Of a stretch of DNA of 64,000 nucleotides, positions 25,132 to 35,864 are shown one piece after another (positions within the stretch are counted from its first letter, which is position 1; each line of letters opens with the position of its first letter). Position numbers and translations under genes: made by a program. The stretch spans positions 86,101,277 to 86,165,276 of the forward strand of contig OX421961.1 in NCBI GenBank assembly GCA_949128115.1, written 5' to 3'. This stretch comes from Anaspis maculata. Taxonomy: Eukaryota > Arthropoda > Insecta > Coleoptera > Scraptiidae. Below the pieces are notes generated by a model that had not been told where the DNA came from, did no database searches, and was given only the letters and a program-made list of their open reading frames with translations.

Positions 25132-25928
25132 GTAGGTTCACTTGTACCGTGATTCTAGTAGGCTGGGCAAATTTTACAGTTTGGCATTGTAGACTTCACG
25201 TCCAACTGCCTAGTGTGCGCCTGAGCGTCTGGCTTCGAAAGATAGGTTATGTTGGTGTGTTGACTGTTGATGTCAAAAATGGAAAAAATACCGAAATCAA
25301 CTTTGCAAATTGCAAGTATGGAGTGGATGTAGTTCACCTTTCACAAGTTCCGCAAATTTCTTGTTCCAGTACGATGTCCTGATCACTGAAATCAAGTATT
25401 AACGCCGATGAATCCCATCCAAACAAAAATTCGAAGGATGTAGCGGTGTAGCTTCCCACAGTTCCCAGTCTTCCTGAGTGTGGGTACTTCTTTTAAAAAC
25501 CAAGAATAGTTCACAATGCTTCCATATTATGTGGTTTTTGAAAATAAATTCACGTCTTCTCCGCAAAGCTGAACGTTATGGGGTACATGCCCGGGACCTT
25601 TACTCCGCCAATTTTCTCCCAGAAGCGAGTTCTTGATGACACCCTCGAGGGCTTCAAAATGGGCACTGGACGTTATTGTTCAAGACACAAGCTGAGGCGC
25701 AAACACAGTTTTCACAGTAATGAGCACAATTCCACCACAATTTCCGTGAAACTCGTGATTCTCAGTCTATTTGACATAAACGGTAATGTTGTTGATGTTG
25801 TCAAGCTTGAACTTTCAAATATCAATGGCAACCAACTGCCAAGTTCTAGGGAGTTTTCAAATATCAGATTTGGAAACTTAAAAACAAAATCTCACAGCCA
25901 ACTAGAATCACGGTACAAGTGAACCTAC
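25132..25928. mobile_element. TA-target MITE with GTAGGTTCACTTGTACC ends
   Basis: The left end GTAGGTTCACTTGTACCGTG (25132) is repeated inverted at 25909-25928, and the match continues about 37 bp inward. TA lies on each side (25130-25131, 25929-25930). The 797-bp interior holds open frames with no recognised domain. It is inserted in the foldback element at 25038-30606. Confidence 0.75.
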
Positions 25929-25942
25929 TATATATCAAGATA

Positions 25943-28900
25943 GTGCGGTCGGTAGAACACAAAAATGGGACATATGCTGCACTTTTGGTTCATGCAATGA
26001 AACTTGGTACACAGTTCCTTGAGACTATTTTAAGTAATTTCATCCGATGAGCCAGAAAAAAAAACGATGGGGGGCGCTGTACAGCCCCCTTTTTTCAAAA
26101 TGGCGCCCGAATTTTGAAAAAATCACCAAATCAGTCGCACAGTTGCCCGGAAAACATCATTTCAATGTATTTCAAGGATGCTGAATCGATTGACAGCAAC
26201 ATTGACTTAACCAGTACAACGTGGAAGTCGTAGAACGGTTACTTTTGACTAAAATGGTAAAAAAGAGTTTCGATTAAATCTCAAGCAAAACCAATTTATT
26301 TCCGGGCATTTCGGGGGCGTCTTATTGTTTGGTAGTGCTCCGAAATCGATGAGGGTGACAAAAGAGTCATCACCGAATATGAATTTGTGGAATTGTTTTT
26401 CAAAGAGCCTCACCAGAGCCACCACATTGTCCCTGGAGCCCCACATCCTACCTCAAAAACGGCAAAAAATATCGAATTGGTTTTTTTTTATTGAAATTAG
26501 CTCTCATGGTGTATGGTGGAAAGAAGTATAATTTACTTATTTTCAAGGATATAAGATCAACTGGCAGTAGTTTCAACTCAATTGGATCACCAAAAAGCCT
26601 CAACGCACCGTTCTCCTTTGTTTAAGTGGTGTAAAAGAAGAGTTTCGGTCAAATCTTGACCGAAATCGAATGTACTATTTTTTCCAAGCATTTTGAGGGT
26701 ACCTTGTCGCTTGGTAGCTATATTGATTGGTACAAGAGTATTTTTCAACCGACCGGAAGTAGAAACTAGCGCTCTTCTTGAAGTTTAGTGGTGGTGATAG
26801 ATGTATATCTTTTTCGTAGCACGAGCATAGGTACACAGTGTAAGTTTATGTAAATAATGTGAACTCGAGTGTGAACTTTATAAAAAAAGATGGAGGTTAT
26901 ACCTAATAACCATCTACAGAATTTTCATGATACTGAACTAAATAAAAGTATCTAGTCATCATTATTCATTATTCCTCGATAATATCATATTTCACGCATT
27001 TCTTTGTCTTCGACGACCACACTGGAATTAAGTAAAACTTCGTTAGTAAAAATCAGAAGTAACCAGACGAGGGAAAAATTGCCGAAATAATATTAAACTG
27101 ACCGTGGTTGGCTTGAATTGCAGCAGTTTCCTTTGCACCCAGCACAACATTGTGTGCAAGGTATATTTGCTCCTCTACAAGAGCACCTGCTACTTGCTTT
27201 GCAGCCTGATGTACATAAGCACTTGACAAGTTCTTTGATAGACTCCCATATGGTGGTAAATCTGTACATGTCGGTGTCCACACTGCTGTAGTCTGCTCCC
27301 AACCCCACTTGGAGGGAGATGGGATATCGGGGTTCACGTCACCGGCTTGCCCCCAGATTTGACCAGCCTGAAACGCTGCCCGCAAAATGTGCTGTCGCAA
27401 TGCCGACTGAGTCGGTGGTAATTTGTCAAGGGTTTTTGTTTTTGTCATAAACAAATTCTTTCGTGCCTCGTTCAAGTCTCTGCTTTCATTCGCCCTTATA
27501 GGATGGCCACAAACTTTTCTAGGATACTGAATGTAGCATGGTTAATAGAAGAGGTAGGTCTAGAAATGGCTAAAAAGGCAGCAGTACTATCTGGAAAGCT
27601 CTTCCACACTTTCACTGCCGACTTCTTTCCCTTTCCCATGAAAGATGACACGGTGTCACAACCGGTAAATGCATGAAATCCTCGTAATGCAGTGGCCTTT
27701 TCTTCACCGAAAGTGTCATGGCAGGCAATCAGGTGTACTGGTATATACCGCTTTGTACGGCCTGTGCCAAATAGAATCCAAAGCTCACGCAGTCCAAAAA
27801 TTTTAAGTTCAAAAAAGTAGGAAACTGAAAGGACCACAACATCGGAGTCAACAGTACAAATGAGAATCGACTGAGCGCCATGGATAGTCATATCCTTTGC
27901 GTGAGCCATAATCCTACCATCAGCCTCCTCTGTCGCAGCACAAGACAACCCCGTAAGAGATGTTCGAAAGTTCCCAGCTGATCTGATGGTCTAAAAAGAA
28001 AAGGTGTTGAAGTTCTGCAGTTCGATTGATTTTGAAGTTACAAAGAAGCGTCGCAAATAATTGTATAATGGAAAAGGGAATACCTGATCCAAATTAGTCA
28101 TGATATATGTATATCATGGAATTCTGTGAGAACGTAGGTACTCAGCATATGGAAGAGTTCCTGTTTATTTCCCGAGTTCCATAAGAAATCCGACCAGTTG
28201 TTGGGTAGCCTCAAGGGAGCTGCCACCTATTGAATATTGGATTTTTAAAGTGACGTGAACTCAAGAAGAAGGAATGAATGAGGAGTATTTGTTTTTCAAA
28301 AGCTTTCATTGTAGGTGATATACCTGTCGACGTATGCCACATCCTCTGCTTTCTCTGGTTGAAGTTCTTACATTATCGACCTTATAAAGGTCCCATACAA
28401 AGTCTACCCTGCTTGCTTTAACTTTCTCAGTGTCTTGAACAACGTGACGCCGAAACTCTGTGCTCATATACTTCTCAAACTTGGAGGACAATCTTGGCGG
28501 AGTAGCATGTACCAAGGTGGCACCATCGTAGATTATGCAGTCAGAACATGAAGGCAAACATCTGGTATCTCCCAAGAGCTCCTCTAGAATGTGAACTATG
28601 TCGGCTTTGTTATGTGGCCTATTCAGCTCTCCTTCCTTAGACAACGATGGCCTTTTGACAAAAACATATACATTGAAATAAGCTTATAAGAACCGGTTAT
28701 AGAGTCTGCATTGTCTGCAAATTTAACAAATTCACTTCTTGTTGTCCACGTCGATTCCGAATTACTACCAAACAGTAAAAGAGGCCCAAAATGCCTGGGA
28801 AAAAATTAATTTGATTTCTGATGATGATGACCAAAGCGCGTTTTTAGACAATTTGGATCCAAAATAACGGTCCTCCGACTACCACGTTGGTCCAATCAAA

Positions 28901-29157
28901 TCAATATTGCTACCAATCGATCCAGCAACCTCGAAATATATGGAAATGATACTTGTCCGGAAATTGGGCGACCAATTTGGTGATTTTCCCAAATTTGGCA
29001 GCCATTTTGAAAAAAGGGGGCTGTACAGCGCCCCCCATCGATTTTTTTTTCTGGCTCATCGGATGAAATTACTTGAAATGGTCTCACAAAACTCTATGCC
29101 AAGTTTCATGCCATGAACCAAAAGTGCAGTATCATTCAGCCAGCGTACCGACCGCAC
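25943..29157. mobile_element. TA-target element with about 450-bp inverted repeats enclosing a PIN-like gene fragment
   Basis: The ends are GTGCGGTCGGTA (25943) and GCGTACCGACCGCAC (29157), with TA at 25941-25942 and 29158-29159. The inverted arms extend to about 26400 on the left and start at about 28720 on the right, roughly 75 per cent identical by eye. The termini match the element at 8625-11326. A subterminal block at 26249-26345 recurs in direct orientation at about 26625-26735. Unlike the relative, the interior holds a multi-exon, frameshifted coding segment on the minus strand (27093-28690). No known transposase is visible. Confidence 0.72.
27093..28690 (-). pseudogene. Broken multi-exon PIN-like nuclease / cysteine-rich protein gene
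   Basis: Three exons can be traced. Exon A (about 28690-28324) contains CIIYDGATLVH and VDFVWDLYKVDNVRTSTRES. Exon B (28226-28084) contains PNNWSDFLWNSGNKQELF. Exon C (27990-27093) contains TEEADGRIMAH, VDSDVVVLS and HAFTGCDTVSSFMGKGKK, then a cysteine-rich tail with CLCTSGC and CSCRGANIPCTQCCAGC. The acidic residues in EADGR, VDSD and GCDT are placed like the metal ligands of PIN/XPG-type nucleases. The whole resembles a family of uncharacterised metazoan proteins I know from genome annotations. The introns of 97 and 93 bp have GT-AG ends, so this is not a retrocopy. Frame breaks lie near 28118, 27496 and 27290, and the N-terminus is missing. The tail may be CXC (tesmin-like). Function is unknown. 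Confidence 0.72.
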
Positions 29158-29291
29158 TAAGAGGAACATCTAAAACATATACAATGGCGAATTTCTGTCG
29201 TTAACCCCTTCGTCTCCACCCACCCCAACTTCAAAATTTCAAATGACACCACCTTTCTTGTGCGATGTATCAGCTTGAAGGGAATTCAATT

Positions 29292-29549
29292 TTAATAATA
29301 AATAAATAAATGTTTTTCTCCTTATCGGCTTTTTCTTGCCATAGGAGTTTGCCCGTTTATTTATCAATTATACAAACTCAAAAAAGTGCAAATTTCGGAC
29401 AACACAACACCCAGACTTTTCACCGAGAATCGAACCCAGAACTTCTGCGTCGCAGGCAGCCACTCGACCGCCTGCACCACGGGGCCGTCTGCTTGACTTC
29501 AGTGATCGGGCGAGAACTAGTATTTTCAACGTGGTATGGTCGATTGAAC
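29292..29549 (-). mobile_element. SINE with chimeric 5S rRNA-tRNA head
   Basis: Read on the minus strand from 29549, the first 60 bases align with the 5' half of 5S rRNA, including CGACCATACCACGTTGAA and GCCCGATCACTGAAGTCAAG, which spans the 5S A-box. At about 29487 it switches to a tRNA-like region (GTGGTGCAGGCGG as A-box, GGGTTCGATTCTC as B-box). An AT-rich tail of ATTT units follows. The insertion is flanked by an 11-bp direct repeat GGAATTCAATT (29281-29291, 29550-29560). Transcription by RNA polymerase III from internal promoters is expected for such elements. Confidence 0.82.
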
Positions 29550-30071
29550 GGAATTCAATTCTCTTTCTCTTTCCTTTCTAGGAAATACATGGAGTGACGC
29601 TCTCTTGCTTTTCCCTTGACCCAAACCCGAGCCAAACCTCAAGATGCGAGACTAAATAAAGTCAGAAATTGCTTTGTGTTTCACCGGTTGTGTGATTTGG
29701 CTTTAGTTCGATTATTTCTGTTGAATTTATTATTATTGTAATACCATTATTTTGGTTCATTCATGCAGTGAGAATTCAAGTTGTTCATCCGGGGTCCAAT
29801 TATATCTCGCCTCTTGTATTTTGAAACAATAAACTTTACAATTACAGTTGGCTTTCTGAAAAAAGTATGAAAAAGTGCTACCTAAATTAACCCTCCGCTC
29901 TCCCACCCCATTTGAAAATTCGAAATGGCACCCACCTACTTTGTGATAGGTACATCAGATTGAAGGGAATTGAATTCTCCTTCTGAAAAAAAAGTCTCAC
30001 AATTCCCAAAGTCCCGCTTCTTCTCGCAGAATTCTCCGAATGTCCAGTTTATTGGCGGAGAAGATGTAAAT

Positions 30072-30433
30072 GTTTAAAAATGGTTAAATTGCTAGTCACA
30101 TACAACTCATCAAATGTTTTCGGCTTGCTTCTCTGCCTATTCATATTGAATAGGGGGCCTACAGTTTAAGTGGATTCCGAACCACAAGTGAATCGCAACA
30201 GCCATCACCATTCCAGAGGAAACTTTCGAAAGACGAAGTACTCGGAAGGTTTGCCCAGAACCTTGCCGAGAGGGATTTATTGACGCCGGTATCTCACCTC
30301 TGGGTGGGCCACACCACAGCGCTATGTTGCAGCGGTCACCCATCCAGAAACAAGCCGCGCTGTGTATTGTTTGACTTCAGTGATCAAAGCCAATTGTGAT
30401 GTACCACTACACTACGCGTCCACTAGTTACTGG
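30072..30433 (-). mobile_element. 5S rRNA-related SINE retaining a C-box-like region
   Basis: On the minus strand, TTGATCACTGAAGTCAAACA followed by TGGATGGGTGACCGC and GGTGTGGCC follows the order of the 5S A-box, C-box and 3' end. The sequence before it (GTAGTGTAGTGGTACATCAC) is not 5S-like but resembles a tRNA A-box. Approximate direct repeats (GGCGGAGAAGATGT / GGCGGTGAAGAAGT) mark the likely limits. Boundaries are less certain than for the SINE at 29292. Confidence 0.65.
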
Positions 30434-30611
30434 ACGGCGGTGAAGAAGTTAAAAATAGAAATTCAAAATAGAAATTCATCAATCTATATTTTGGATGTCC
30501 TTCTCGATGTACTTACAAAAAATCAATTTGTTTTTGCTCGATGATAATTATATTCACTAGGAATCGGGAATTATTACGGGTGGATGGTTTTCAAATCATC
30601 ACCCGGTATAA

Positions 30612-30777
30612 AGGTGCGTTCAGTCAGCTTATTTAGCCGCAAGTTTTAATTTTAGTCGTAGGCGCAGCGACGCCCATTGGCTCTTATGAAACCAGGCTCC
30701 TCGGAACAGCCAATAAGTGATGCAGCGCTTACGGCTAAAATTGAAATTGCGGCTAAATAAGCTGACTGAACGCACCT
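30612..30777. mobile_element. 166-bp MITE with TAA target duplication
   Basis: AGGTGCGTTCAGTCAGCTTA (30612) is repeated inverted at the right end (30777) and pairing extends through TTTAGCCGCAA. TAA flanks both sides (30609-30611, 30778-30780). A 3-bp TWA target duplication is typical of PIF/Harbinger-derived MITEs. Confidence 0.78.
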
Positions 30778-30900
30778 TAAGTAATGATCTTGTTTGTGAT
30801 TCGAAAAATACGATGCTAAACAAGTAAATATGCCCTAACGGGCGTGAGGCTCAGTAGCGCATCTTCTTTCGGGTGAATCAGCATAATGAGTGGTACCATA

Positions 30901-31947
30901 CCGGGTGATCATTTGAAAACTATCCACCTACAATAACTCCCGATTTCTAGTGAAAATGTCTTCGAGCAAAAACAGGTCGATTTTTATATCGAGGAGGACA
31001 TCTAGAATATACATTAGCGATTTTCTATCTTTAGCCCCCCGCCCCCACCTACCCTAACTTTGAAATTGCAAATGACATTACCTATTTTGCGATACATCAA
31101 ATCCAACAGAATTAAATTCTATTTCTGAAAAAAGATTTCTAAAATTTTTAACCCCACCTCTCTTTCCGCCTTAAATTCTCTGAGTGTCCAATTAAATATT
31201 CTTGACCTCTCAATTCTCTTTAATGCAGTCAACGTCATCCTGCACAGCATCGAAAAAGAAAATTTTCTATGGAAAAAGTGCCACCTAAATTCACCCCTTT
31301 GCTCCCCCCTCCTTACCTTAAAAATCTAAAATGACAATACCTACTTTGTGATACATCAAATTGAAGGGAATTGAATTCTCTCCCTGAACACAATTTTTTC
31401 GAAATTTTTAAAACTCCCGTTTTCCTACTAAAATACTCCAAATGTTCAGTTGAATAGGGAAGGAGTTGGAAATTTAAAAAAAAATTGTTTTTAGAAAGAG
31501 AATTTAATTTCCTTTGATTTGATGTATCACAAAGTGGGTGGTATTTTGTTAAATTTTAAAGTTGAGGTGGGGGAGAGCAATGGGGTCAATTTGGGTGGCA
31601 CTTTTTCCACCGAAAATTCTCTTCTTTGAAGCTTTTAAGGATGATGCTGACTGAACTAGAGAGAATTGAGGGGTTCAGAATATTGAAAGAGACACTCAGA
31701 GAATTTTTAGGGAGAAGGGGGGTAGAGTTGAAATTTTTGAAAATATCTTTTTCAAAAAGAGAATTTAATTTTCTTCAATTTGATATATCGCGAGGTAGGT
31801 AGTGTCATTTGAAATTTTATTTTTGTATGTTGTATGTATGTTTTAGATGTCTCCCTCGATATAAAAATCGACCTGTTTTTGCTCCAAGAAATATTGACTA
31901 GGAATCGGGAGTTATTGCAGGTGGATAGTTTTCAAATGATCACCCGG
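30901..31947. mobile_element. Foldback element, CCGGGTGATCATTTG ends, TA flanks
   Basis: The ends CCGGGTGATCATTTGAAAAC (30901) and its inverse (31947) lie between TA dinucleotides. The whole 1,047 bp is a palindrome with arms of about 500 bp meeting near 31430-31470. Each arm repeats pyrimidine-rich blocks (CCCCACC..., TGTGATACATCAAATTGAAG). It has no coding capacity. It serves as the reference copy for the split element at 25038-30606. Confidence 0.82.
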
Positions 31948-31959
31948 TAGAGTAGGTAC

Positions 31960-32400
31960 TGTGGTATCTACTTACATGAAAACAAACGTATTTATAGAAG
32001 ATGTAAGTTCCGAATTCCATCACACACGTTATATGGCGGCGGCGTGTCGGATCAGAATCGGTCTATCCTACTTCATATACCAAAGTTCAGTCTGGAGGGC
32101 CAAGATGGCGACGGATTGCGAGGCTAAGCCCGATTTCACGATTATTCCTATGAAACGCAAGTGTATTCCAGATTTTTTTTAAATCAGTACACTGATAACA
32201 AAGCTCAATATGGCGGTCCAAGATGGCGTCGGATCCTGAAACTTAGCATGAAGACAAGCGTATCTATATCTACAAGACATTAGTGTATTTCAATTCAATC
32301 AAAATCCATCAGTAAATACGAATATTCAATATGGCGGTATTGGCGGTCCAAGGCGACGCGGCGTCACATTTGAAAAAAGCCCTAAGTCCACACTTCCGGA
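31960..32400 (+). repeat. Degenerate tandem repeat of about 120 bp
   Basis: Units share CAATATGGCGGTCCAAGATGG, CGTATCTATA-like and ATTCCAAT-like blocks. Landmarks recur near 32088, 32208 and 32330. They are substantially diverged and have no long common frame. Confidence 0.5.
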
Positions 32401-32514
32401 CATCCATTGGAAAATAGTGTAGGGGTATAACTCCATTCTTCGACAAGGAGTTCTACTGGGAAAACTTGTGCACAAACAGATGGACATGCAGACACACATG
32501 TAGATAATATGATC

Positions 32515-32647
32515 TAAGGGCTAGATTTCAAGTCGAAGATCCGCCCGCGCGGTCCGGTCACTATGGCAACATAACGCAATCCGACGCGATGATTGGCTTA
32601 TCGATGCTGCAACTGAGTTGCGCCACTAACTTGAAATTCAGCCCTTA
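32515..32647. mobile_element. 133-bp MITE, TAAGGGCT ends
   Basis: TAAGGGCTAGATTTCAAGT at 32515 is mirrored by ACTTGAAATTCAGCCCTTA ending at 32647. It is compact and non-coding with a CpG-rich interior. Confidence 0.7.
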
Positions 32648-33480
32648 GAACGCCCTTATACAGGTGAAATATCTGGTGAAAATACGCTCATACATATAGT
32701 CCGACGACATGAGAGACAAATCGGCCACAACAGAGCACTTTCTTCGAAAATGCACTAAGAAGGTTTCCTTGGATTTTATAACTTGAACATTTTGCACGAA
32801 GATTTGACGAACCTATTATGGACAGTGTATAGACAAAGCAATAAACGCGACCAACCAAAACGCCATAGCCACGTTGTCCGTTTGATAGTGACTTCAAATC
32901 GGGGGCTTCAAATCCTAATTTTTGAATGCCATCAGCCTTCAGGGCGGCCTAACTCCTATCCTGAAAAGAAAAGCGCAACCTGATATCGATGCATCGTTTC
33001 GTGATTGAATATAGCCCGCCAAATTCGATAATCTTCACACTTATCCTCTCCTATCAAGCGCATAGCCCCCATCTGGAAATTAATTTGATAAATAATCAAT
33101 ATTTGTTATGCTTTGCTCCTCTGGTCCTTATCTAAACTTTGGGGAAGTCACCTAGCCATCCATGGTGTAGTAGGAGACGTATACGAAATTTGTAAACGTA
33201 GGGGTGTGCTCCCACCACCACCACTACCACCACCATCGTCGCCGCACAGCCGACTGCTTGGGGGATTTGCGTTCTCTGTCGCCGTCGTAATCCCTAAACA
33301 ATCGAGAACCACGAAACACTTGACCACAATAATAATCATTGGCACCTAAACTATTGAGTATCTATCTACAGAATGCAGTTTTAAGGTACCTACACACCTT
33401 CATACAAATTTGTCTATTATAATTTGAGCTTCGTTGATGGGTTCCTTTCTTTTTTTTTGATATTGAATTCGCGTCTAATC
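32648..33480. other. No supported gene
   Basis: Contains a low-complexity CCACCACCAC run at about 33211-33233. Open frames through it on both strands are proline/glycine repeats with no other support. Confidence 0.35.
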
Positions 33481-34398
33481 ATGCCGACCGAGCGCCCCTC
33501 TTAGTCATCGTCCCCGTGTTTAACCCCTCCGACATCCCGCACCCACACGCCACCCTCCGCCACCCCATCGACGTGAGGGCAGCCCCTCATTCACGATGTC
33601 TAATCACTTTCAGTGTACGTACAGAGTTTTACTATGGCCGGTAGCGTTTTTCGTTCGGTCTGTTTAAAAACTGATTTACAGAAGTTGACCAGGTGATGCG
33701 GGCATGAATCCTCTGCGGTAAATAAACAACCACGTGTTACAGATGGATCGATATAGCGTTTGTAGGTTTTTTAACGCGTGTGTTGGTGCTAACTTGCATA
33801 AATGGTGATATATAGTGATGGTTCGAACACGTTAATATTCGTTCGTTTAGCGAATATTCGGTTGACTGGATCGAACTGACAGCCTACATTTCGAAAAATG
33901 TTCCCGTCAATATACTTACTTAATTTTGATTGGTCACGTGAAATCCTGCCATCGGCAGTTTGTCCTTTATATAAGATATTGAACGTCTGCATCATGTTTC
34001 TGGAAACTGACACTCACCCTGCTGAAATAATGGAGATCCAAAATTTTATTTTTAAGTATATCGCTTTGATGGCTGTTTTATTGGCATCTCAAAAGAGTCA
34101 GTGGCCATTCGCTGTCACTCTCTTCTAGTTTCAGTCCGCCTATCCTATCGTTTCACCCTAAATTTTATGGTACTTACTAAATCGCGGCCGAAAATTCCGT
34201 CGGATACCTCACCATCTACATTTACGATGCGGTAATTGTGTCATTTTTGATATCGTAAAATCGAAGTAGCGCATCTCCGCGAATCACATCGTTAAAAATG
34301 CGGTAGACAAAAGAACGCCTGGATGCAACAATAAACAACGAACCGCGACAGGTGTGTAATCAAAAGGAACAATCGCCGTGGCACACCATCTAGCGAAT
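33481..34398 (+). promoter_or_regulatory. CpG-rich block upstream of the 34399 exon, possible promoter or 5' UTR
   Basis: The sequence is richer in G+C and CpG than most of the window and leads into the first ATG of the exon at 34399. No TATA box or initiator can be picked out with confidence. The role rests only on position and composition. Confidence 0.25.
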
Positions 34399-35246
34399 AT
34401 GAGGGCATCCGACGCGGCACAACCATCACCACCACCACCACCACCACCACATGCCAAAGAAAAATCGCAATCACCATTGTGTTTACCTGATCTGCCTCTG
34501 CCTACTCCGCCGCCGATGGCAAACATTATGATGACTTCGCGGTTTGACCTGCAAACTCGAGGTGGGTGCGGGTACCGCAGGATTCTCAGCTCGCGAAGCA
34601 CCTCCGACTTCGGCAGGTCCCCGATCTTGGGACGCACTTTTTTCAACCGAGACCTGCGACCCTTTTACGGCAGTTTGAACGAGAACTTGGGCAATTCTCC
34701 TCTGCCGCGACACAGGAACTTCGAAGACCTGTCACGGCGCCTCGATGACTTCGACGATAATCCTTGTTATCCTTCGAGGAGGGATAATCAGCTGCCTGCG
34801 TCGAAAAGCAAATATTTGTCAAGAGACTCGGTGCTATCGCAAGAGCTGGAGGAAGTCAGCAGTCTAGCGCTGGAGCTTCGGAGCAAATTTGGCGACTATA
34901 CGCTCCCCCTCGTCTTGTCAAGCGAAACCTCGCCAGATAACGTGTTCCTTAACGAGCACTACATGTCCGACATCGACGAGAATGAGGAAATCAAACAGTT
35001 CGCGTTTGGTTACAAAACACCTGAACCTATGTCCGAACAACAAAACCTCCCAACTGCAAGCAAATACTACAATACGTTGCCTTCAACGTCTTCCTTCAAG
35101 TGCATCGTTCCCCCGGACATCCACGGCAGCTTTTCCTCGATGAACAGTTCCGAGTTTTGCTCGAGAAGTCCATTGCGGAAAGACCCCTCTTGCAGCCAAC
35201 AAGCGAGACCTCCGCACCGACCAATTGTCAAAATAGCCAAGATCAG
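34399..35246 (+). CDS. 5' coding exon of an unrecognised, probably disordered protein
   Basis: The frame opens after an in-frame stop at 34357. The first ATG is at 34399 (MRASDAAQPS), followed by eight prolines. The exon most likely ends at 35246, where CAG meets GTTTGT, a good donor; reading on gives 34 unconvincing residues to a stop at 35358. That yields 282 codons plus two bases. The protein is rich in Ser, Pro, Asp and Arg, with phrases such as RSTSDFGRSPILGRTFFNRD and LSQELEEVSSLALELRSKFG, the latter possibly a short helix. No catalytic motif, signal peptide or membrane segment is seen. Codon use and composition are unlike the AT-rich surroundings and favour a real gene. Later exons are not found in this window, and I do not recognise the family. 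Confidence 0.6.
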
Positions 35247-35864
35247 GTTTGTATTCACTTCTTGTATTCTTGTCACGTATGCTTTTGAACCATTTGTGGA
35301 TCTATTCCGCACAAAATATGTTCGGCAGGGATTTTACAGTGGAAAAGTTGGTCCGTAAAAACTTGAAATGACGTAAACAGATATCCAATAAAACAAGTTC
35401 GGGGGATTGTTTTTTTTTGTCCGCCTCTGCGGACCCTTGCGCGTTGCTTATTTTGTATTCGATTGACGAAGTCTGATGCATTATTTAACTTCTGCGAACT
35501 TGCCCGGATTGAGTATGCAAATTGAAAGATGCAACTTCCAAAGGGAAATAATACAAACTGGCGTAGAGGCTCGGATTAAATCTGAATTCACGAGACAATC
35601 CGATGCTTTCCAACTCAATTCAACTAAATAAGAATGGTGGGTGCTTTCGTTAACAAAAGTTGTAAATTATTGCCTTATCGCCTCAATTACATCAACAGCT
35701 GGAACAGTTGGATGGCTGCCGATGTTTGTAAATAAAAATCAACGAATACGCAATGCAACATACACACAAGATACGATCTGTCAGTTTGAAAGTACCTTTC
35801 ATGAAGGTCAAGCTTAGCGAACAAATACACACAACTATTTAGTTGAACTGAACTAAATAAACTT
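35247..35864 (+). other. Probable intron sequence, no feature seen
   Basis: This follows the putative donor at 35247. It holds only short open frames, and no acceptor plus coding frame that would continue the upstream exon is evident. Confidence 0.3.

Larger units (their letters stand above)
25038..30606. mobile_element. CCGGGTGATC-type foldback element split by nested insertions
   Basis: The left terminus (CAGGTGATCATTTGAAAAGT at 25038) and right terminus (TTTTCAAATCATCACCCGG at 30606) match the ends of the intact relative at 30901-31947. The left arm stops at GCTCGATTTCTATTCTA and resumes after 29159 with GAGGAACATCTAAAAC, exactly where the relative reads through. Subtracting two TA-target elements and two SINEs leaves about 0.9-1.2 kb, against 1,047 bp for the relative. 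Sequence at about 29600-29855 does not align and may be another, unidentified insertion. Confidence 0.7.

Noticed and set aside
25149..25922. Open frames inside the GTAGGTTCAC element
   Set aside because: They lie within a short TA-target MITE, are not continuous and do not resemble a transposase.
29487..29549. Functional 5S rRNA gene
   Set aside because: Only the 5' half matches 5S. It is followed by a tRNA-like part and bracketed by target duplications.
29600..29855. Solo LTR inside the split foldback element
   Set aside because: TG...CA ends can be drawn (about 29590 to 29849) but there is no matching target duplication.
33113..33349. Plus and minus open frames of 78 and 65 residues
   Set aside because: Low-complexity proline or glycine runs from a CCA/CCG repeat, with no splice or domain support.
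34284..34713. Minus-strand open frames opposite the 34399 exon
   Set aside because: They are shadows of the high-GC plus-strand exon; the plus frame has a stop, ATG and donor in sensible order.
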